Positions 18,985-22,561 of a DNA stretch of 22,561 nucleotides are shown in pieces. The first letter of the stretch is position 1. The number at the start of each line of letters is the position of its first letter. This DNA comes from a virus: the IMG/VR virus record IMGVR_UViG_3300036852_000092, positions 1 through 22,561 of that record; one strand, written 5' to 3'. A program made the position numbers and the translations under genes. The notes under the pieces are model-generated. The model was not told where the DNA came from and did no database searches. It worked only from the letters and a program-made list of their open reading frames with translations.

Positions 18985-19901
18985 CACTTCTCCTTGAGCT
19001 TGGCGAAACGAGCCGCGGTTGCAGCGAGCACCTCGTCTTCCTGCTCGAGCGTTCGGCTCGCATTCCTCGCCCAGGTGAGTCGGGCCTCATCGAGGGTGCT
19101 CTCGCGAGCCTCGGAGGATGACTCGGACTGGTGCGCTTGAAGATGTGAACGGACAGATTCGACGGACTGCTTCAGGTCGGGTGCCCCACCCCTGGCACCG
19201 GACAGAGCCGCCAGCGCCGCACCCACCCCGACCGAGTCCGGTCCCGCTCCCGGTCGTGGGTGATGGGGAAGCGTCCAATGCGCGGCGGTGTCGGGGTCGG
19301 AGTCGTTGTTCCGCTCGAATGCGATCTGGCGGAACTCCGCGGCGGACGAGGCCGAGCGCATGGCCGCGGCGCCGTCCCAGTGGAGTTCCACAGCGAAGCC
19401 TGCGATCGAGTGTAGAGAGGCCGTAGCCGCCTGGTTGGCGGGGAAGGTAACCGGGCCGAACTCCCACAGCTTTATCTCCCGGAGGTTGCGGGTGGCCCCA
19501 TCGTCAGCGAGATCCTCGGCGATGGTCTCGAACTGGATCGACATCGCCCTGAGGGCTCCGGAGGCCAGAGCGGCTCGAATGTTCGCGTTGTCTGGTCCGT
19601 CGTGGAGTTGCACCTCAGCGTAGAGCCCTCGCTTGTCCTCCTCGAGGCGGGAGATAGTGCCGATCGGCAGCTCTCCGTAGCGGGGATCGTGGCCGTGGTT
19701 GAACAGCACCTGGACCTGCTCGCGGTTATTCTTCAGCGTCCGCGTGAACGCCCCCGGCTTGACGTAGGTCGTCTGGGGATACAGCGCGTTCCCTGAGTCG
19801 ATGGGGTGGTCGAAGACCGAGGCGTAGCCCTTGAGCATGTTCCCCTGGGACTGGACCTGCGCGAGCTCGCGTGGGATGTCCGCGACGAGTCGTTCTCTCA
19901 T
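18984..19901 (-). CDS. HK97-type prohead protease with long C-terminal extension
   Basis: A 305-residue protein from the ATG at 19899-19901 (ATGA overlap). The protease domain is residues 1-165: G-Y-A-S-V-F-D, then catalytic H69 in F-N-H-G-H-D, S121 in R-A-M-S-I-Q-F and W-E-F-G-P-V-T-F-P-A-N (146-156), the family end. A third catalytic residue is not certain. Residues 180-305 are low-complexity, then helical (S-V-E-S-V-R-S-H-L-Q-A-H-Q-S-E), perhaps an internal scaffolding helper. The family usually has about 200 residues, so the extension is notable. It trims the capsid delta domain during head maturation. Confidence 0.88.
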   Translation of the reverse strand: MRERLVADIPRELAQVQSQGNMLKGYASVFDHPIDSGNALYPQTTYVKPGAFTRTLKNNREQVQVLFNHGHDPRYGELPIGTISRLEEDKRGLYAEVQLHDGPDNANIRAALASGALRAMSIQFETIAEDLADDGATRNLREIKLWEFGPVTFPANQAATASLHSIAGFAVELHWDGAAAMRSASSAAEFRQIAFERNNDSDPDTAAHWTLPHHPRPGAGPDSVGVGAALAALSGARGGAPDLKQSVESVRSHLQAHQSESSSEARESTLDEARLTWARNASRTLEQEDEVLAATAARFAKLKEK

Positions 19902-21178
19902 GGAGTCACCTCCACGGGCACCTGCCCGTTGCCGTTCGGACCGGGAGCCGGCGTGGGCTCAGCCACTCCACCGGACGTCAGGATCTGGAAGTTGAGCGGC
20001 AGGATGTACCGGTCCCCACCGGGACGGGGTGGCTTGTCCAGGATCGCCCGCCAGTCGTTGAAGTTGATCACGCCGTTCTGGAGCTCCATCTGCAAGACCT
20101 TGGCGTTGGTCTCGGCGTCGGCCTCGAGCAAGGCCAATGGATTCAGACGGAGGAACTGGCCCCTGGGAAGGAGCGAGGACATCGCCGTCTCGAACCGGAC
20201 CAGATGCTCTTTAAGGGTGAACCGATACAGCCCGATCCCCTGTTGCTCGACGCCGGTCCCCCAGCTGGTCTGCTTTTCGGTCAGCCCGACGAGATGGGGG
20301 GGGATGCCGTAGAACCGAGACGCGATGTCCTCGACCTGGAACGCCCGAGTCTGGAGGAACTGCGAATCCTCCGGCGTGATGGTGATCCCTTGCCACGTCG
20401 CCCCGCCCGTAAGGATGCCGGGACGGTGAGACTTGTCAGAACCAGCGTGGGCCTCCTCCCAGGTCTCGCGCATCAACTCGATGTGCTCGCGGGACTTCGC
20501 CCCGCTCGTATCCGGCAGCTGGATCACACCGGACATCGTCTGGCCCTTGCCGAAGAACTTCGCTCCCTGCTTCTCCGTGACCAGGGAGAGCCCGATAGCC
20601 TGACGTGCCGCCTCGATGGGAGACAGCCCCCTCAGCCCACCGGCGGTCTTCAGCTTGATGTGCAGGATGTCCCCGAGGGGATCGCTCGGTCCGTACCTGG
20701 AGAACTCCTGGTCCCCGGCCCAGGTGAAATAGATCTTCCCTGTGGGCCTACGTCTGACGACGACCTGACGCGGGTTCAGGGTCCAGATCTCCGAAGGGAA
20801 GCCCTGGAAGTCCCTCGCCGAGATGAGCACGAAGGCGTTCCCGTCCATCAGGAGCGATTCGAAGATGCGCTCGACGAACTCGAACCAGTTCGCCTCCGGG
20901 TTCGGGATGCTCAGCCACGCCGGCGGACGATCGACCGGCCTGCGGATCTCGTCCTGCTTGCGCACCACGTCGGCAGGAAGGCCGGCCAGCGTCCCCGAGA
21001 TGAGGCTGATGCAGCGCCACACCACCGAGAGCCTGAGAGCGGACTCCTGGGAGACGAAGACACCCGCGTGGACAGGGTCGCCGATGTCCTGTCCGGTTCC
21101 CCACAGCTTCATCTTGTCGATGGCGTGAGACTCGGTCGGAGGGAACATCCAGCGGTCGAGCCGCTCGAGCAGTCCCAT
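19898..21178 (-). CDS. HK97-family portal protein
   Basis: A 426-residue protein from the ATG at 21176-21178 (TGATG overlap). It shows S-A-L-R-L-S-V-V-W-R-C-I-S-L-I-S-G-T-L-A-G, the usual portal start helix, then N-P-E-A-N-W-F-E-F, L-L-M-D-G-N-A-F-V, I-L-H-I-K, G-L-S-P-I-E-A-A-R, and F-Y-G-I-P-P-H-L-V-G in the clip-to-wing part. The end (P-L-N-F-Q, then Gly/Pro-rich) is disordered. The portal is the dodecameric ring through which DNA enters and leaves. Length fits the family. Confidence 0.92.
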   Translation of the reverse strand: MGLLERLDRWMFPPTESHAIDKMKLWGTGQDIGDPVHAGVFVSQESALRLSVVWRCISLISGTLAGLPADVVRKQDEIRRPVDRPPAWLSIPNPEANWFEFVERIFESLLMDGNAFVLISARDFQGFPSEIWTLNPRQVVVRRRPTGKIYFTWAGDQEFSRYGPSDPLGDILHIKLKTAGGLRGLSPIEAARQAIGLSLVTEKQGAKFFGKGQTMSGVIQLPDTSGAKSREHIELMRETWEEAHAGSDKSHRPGILTGGATWQGITITPEDSQFLQTRAFQVEDIASRFYGIPPHLVGLTEKQTSWGTGVEQQGIGLYRFTLKEHLVRFETAMSSLLPRGQFLRLNPLALLEADAETNAKVLQMELQNGVINFNDWRAILDKPPRPGGDRYILPLNFQILTSGGVAEPTPAPGPNGNGQVPVEVTP

Positions 21179-22561
21179 CAGAGCGCCACGAAGGCCGGCG
21201 GTTCAGCCTCGACCTCGGTCGCCATGTGACACGCCATCGCCAGCGCGATGAGCCCCGCCGTCTGAGGTGTCGGAACCAAGTACCAGCCCGTGGTGGTCTC
21301 CTTCGTCTGGCCCGCGAGCACCTGTGCCCGGAGCTCCGGATCGCCGTCGTGTTGCAGCAGGCCCGCCGAGATCAGCCGCCAGAGCGTCGCCGTGCCCTGA
21401 GCCAGCCTCTGGGGCCTCTGGGCAACCTCGACCATCGGCAGACCCGCCTCGAGGAGGAGATCCGCGGAGCGTCCGAAGTGGTCGTTGTCGTAGCCGATCT
21501 CGACGACGTCGTAGCGCTCACAGATGCGCCGTAGGGCAAACTCCGCGTCTCTGAGACCTACGCGGCCTCCGGGGGGAGGGGGGATCAGCTCGGCCCTGAC
21601 CGCAACTCTCTCGTCTGTGCGCGGGGCCACGATGCCGATCCCCACCCCCGCCGCGGCCCGGATGGCCACGTACACCCGGTCCCCCTCTGAGAGGTTCCCG
21701 AGCTGGGCCATCCTCTGATCCCAGGTCACCGGGTCGATCCAGGGGGTTTCGCCCTCCGTCCAGACGTTGCAAGCGAACCGTGCCCACTGCGCCGGCGTCA
21801 TCGAGGGATCGTCTCGCCTCCGCTTCAACCGCCCAGGGGTCAGCCACGATGCCGGGTTGGCCTGCTTGATCAGCTTCAGGTTCCGCAGATCGTCGGTGTC
21901 CTCGAGCGCATATTCGTGCCAGGCCAACGCCTCGGACCGTGCGTGGTTGTAGACACCGGTCCGGCGGAAGGTCTTCATCGAATGGGCCGCCAGCCGCATC
22001 TGACCCAAGGGCGAGTTCGCCGACGATCCAGCGGTGGAGATCGTCACCATCTGGCCGGCGCGCTTGTCGAGCCCGTCTCGGAAGATCCCGTAGAGCTCGG
22101 AGCGCGTATGCCGGTGGAGCTCATCGATCAGACCCAGGGTGAAGATGAGGCCATCGATCTTGTCGACGTCCGAGGCCAGGACGCGTATCCGGCCCCTCCC
22201 ATCCCGTCGGCGGATCTCCCTCTGGTGAGCCCAGACCTGCTCGCCCACCGGGGACCGGATCACCAGCCCTCGCGCCTGGTCGAGCAGGATAGAGGCCTGA
22301 TCACGCGAGGCGGCACAGATGATGACCTCGGCGTCGGTCGTGGTCATCAGGTGGAACAGAGCGAGTGCGGCGAGCAGGGTCGTCTTGCCGTTGCCCTTGG
22401 GGATGACGATGATCGTCTGGGGCACCCCGGCAAAGAAGTCAGCCAGGATCTTCGACTGGAATGGCTCCAGAACAAACCGATCACCGGTGTCCAGAACCAA
22501 TCTATGGCAGAACGAGCGGAAAGCGGCGAATCCGGCCCCGGCGCGCGCGGAGCGTACTGAC
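21178..22561 (-). CDS. terL: Terminase large subunit, 5' end beyond the window
   Basis: The minus-strand frame is open from the TGA at 21178 to the right edge, so the start lies outside. A TTG at 22498-22500 is not the true start, because coding upstream reads G-F-A-A-F-R-S-F-C-H-R-L, the usual terminase lead-in. Walker A is P-K-G-N-G-K-T-T; Walker B is G-L-I-F-T-L-G-L-I-D-E-L-H; a Ser/Thr coupling motif follows (T-I-S-T-A-G-S). The nuclease part contains G-Y-D-N-D-H-F-G and a late conserved Asp/Glu cluster. It packages DNA into proheads. The small subunit would be just upstream. Confidence 0.93.
   Translation of the reverse strand, partial: SVRSARAGAGFAAFRSFCHRLVLDTGDRFVLEPFQSKILADFFAGVPQTIIVIPKGNGKTTLLAALALFHLMTTTDAEVIICAASRDQASILLDQARGLVIRSPVGEQVWAHQREIRRRDGRGRIRVLASDVDKIDGLIFTLGLIDELHRHTRSELYGIFRDGLDKRAGQMVTISTAGSSANSPLGQMRLAAHSMKTFRRTGVYNHARSEALAWHEYALEDTDDLRNLKLIKQANPASWLTPGRLKRRRDDPSMTPAQWARFACNVWTEGETPWIDPVTWDQRMAQLGNLSEGDRVYVAIRAAAGVGIGIVAPRTDERVAVRAELIPPPPGGRVGLRDAEFALRRICERYDVVEIGYDNDHFGRSADLLLEAGLPMVEVAQRPQRLAQGTATLWRLISAGLLQHDGDPELRAQVLAGQTKETTTGWYLVPTPQTAGLIALAMACHMATEVEAEPPAFVAL

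Noticed and set aside
19871-21229. Plus-strand open frame of 452 residues opposite portal and protease
   Set aside because: It is antisense to two strongly supported head genes, has Arg/Pro-rich composition typical of high-GC shadow frames, and no domain is recognisable.
21916-22560. Plus-strand open frame opposite the terminase
   Set aside because: The terminase frame has Walker motifs; this one is a complement artefact of GC-rich codons.
1-22561. CRISPR array, rRNA, tRNA or insertion sequence
   Set aside because: No regular repeat-spacer pattern, no complete tRNA cloverleaf, no transposase motif and no terminal inverted repeats with target duplication were seen by eye.

Overview
This window is part of a temperate tailed phage or prophage with an HK97-type head and a siphovirus-like tail. 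The host is probably a high-GC bacterium, most likely an actinobacterium. That guess rests on high-GC codon choice, frequent GTG starts, an apparently leaderless promoter, actinophage-style small genes and tail chaperones, and a secreted RTX-repeat protein of a type common in Actinobacteria. The host is inferred. No bacterial housekeeping gene or tRNA gene is visible, and the window cuts genes at both ends.

Layout. From 22561 down to about 11583 the minus strand carries the late operon in canonical order: large terminase subunit (5' end beyond the window), portal, prohead protease, HK97-fold major capsid protein, two small head proteins, head-tail connector, gp10-like neck protein, a small beta-rich structural protein, major tail tube, tail assembly chaperone with a frameshift extension, tape measure, one tail hub protein and one tail-tip or fibre-like protein. 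From 11287 to 9526, still on the minus strand, lies a lysis region: an M15 peptidase endolysin, three small membrane proteins and a secreted RTX-repeat protein. A single plus-strand gene (11348-11575), with its own -10 box and a terminator hairpin, interrupts the late block.

The lysogeny module is at 8150-9510. A short XRE repressor-like gene and a tyrosine integrase run on the plus strand. A Cro-like XRE gene diverges from them and heads the leftward early operon. The minus-strand early promoter has a perfect -35 and would give a leaderless Cro-like mRNA.

From 8149 to 1 the minus strand holds about 26 very small, mostly overlapping genes in one translationally coupled train. They include a PD-(D/E)XK exonuclease paired with a putative annealing protein, an MT-A70 adenine methyltransferase, a winged-helix replication initiator-like protein, a helicase-loader-like protein, a RusA resolvase and many tiny Cys-rich (zinc-ribbon-like) proteins.

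The most noteworthy points are: (1) gene tails shuffled among the small early genes, including an 80-bp near-perfect direct repeat; (2) an immunity layout, with a tRNA-3'-end-like sequence in the repressor gene, that suggests integration-dependent immunity; (3) a tape measure gene without a canonical start codon, whose best start is AUA overlapping a UAA; (4) a chaperone frameshift with a hairpin; (5) a UUCG-capped hairpin directly after the capsid gene; and (6) the plus-strand orphan gene whose terminator contains the stop codons of both convergent genes.
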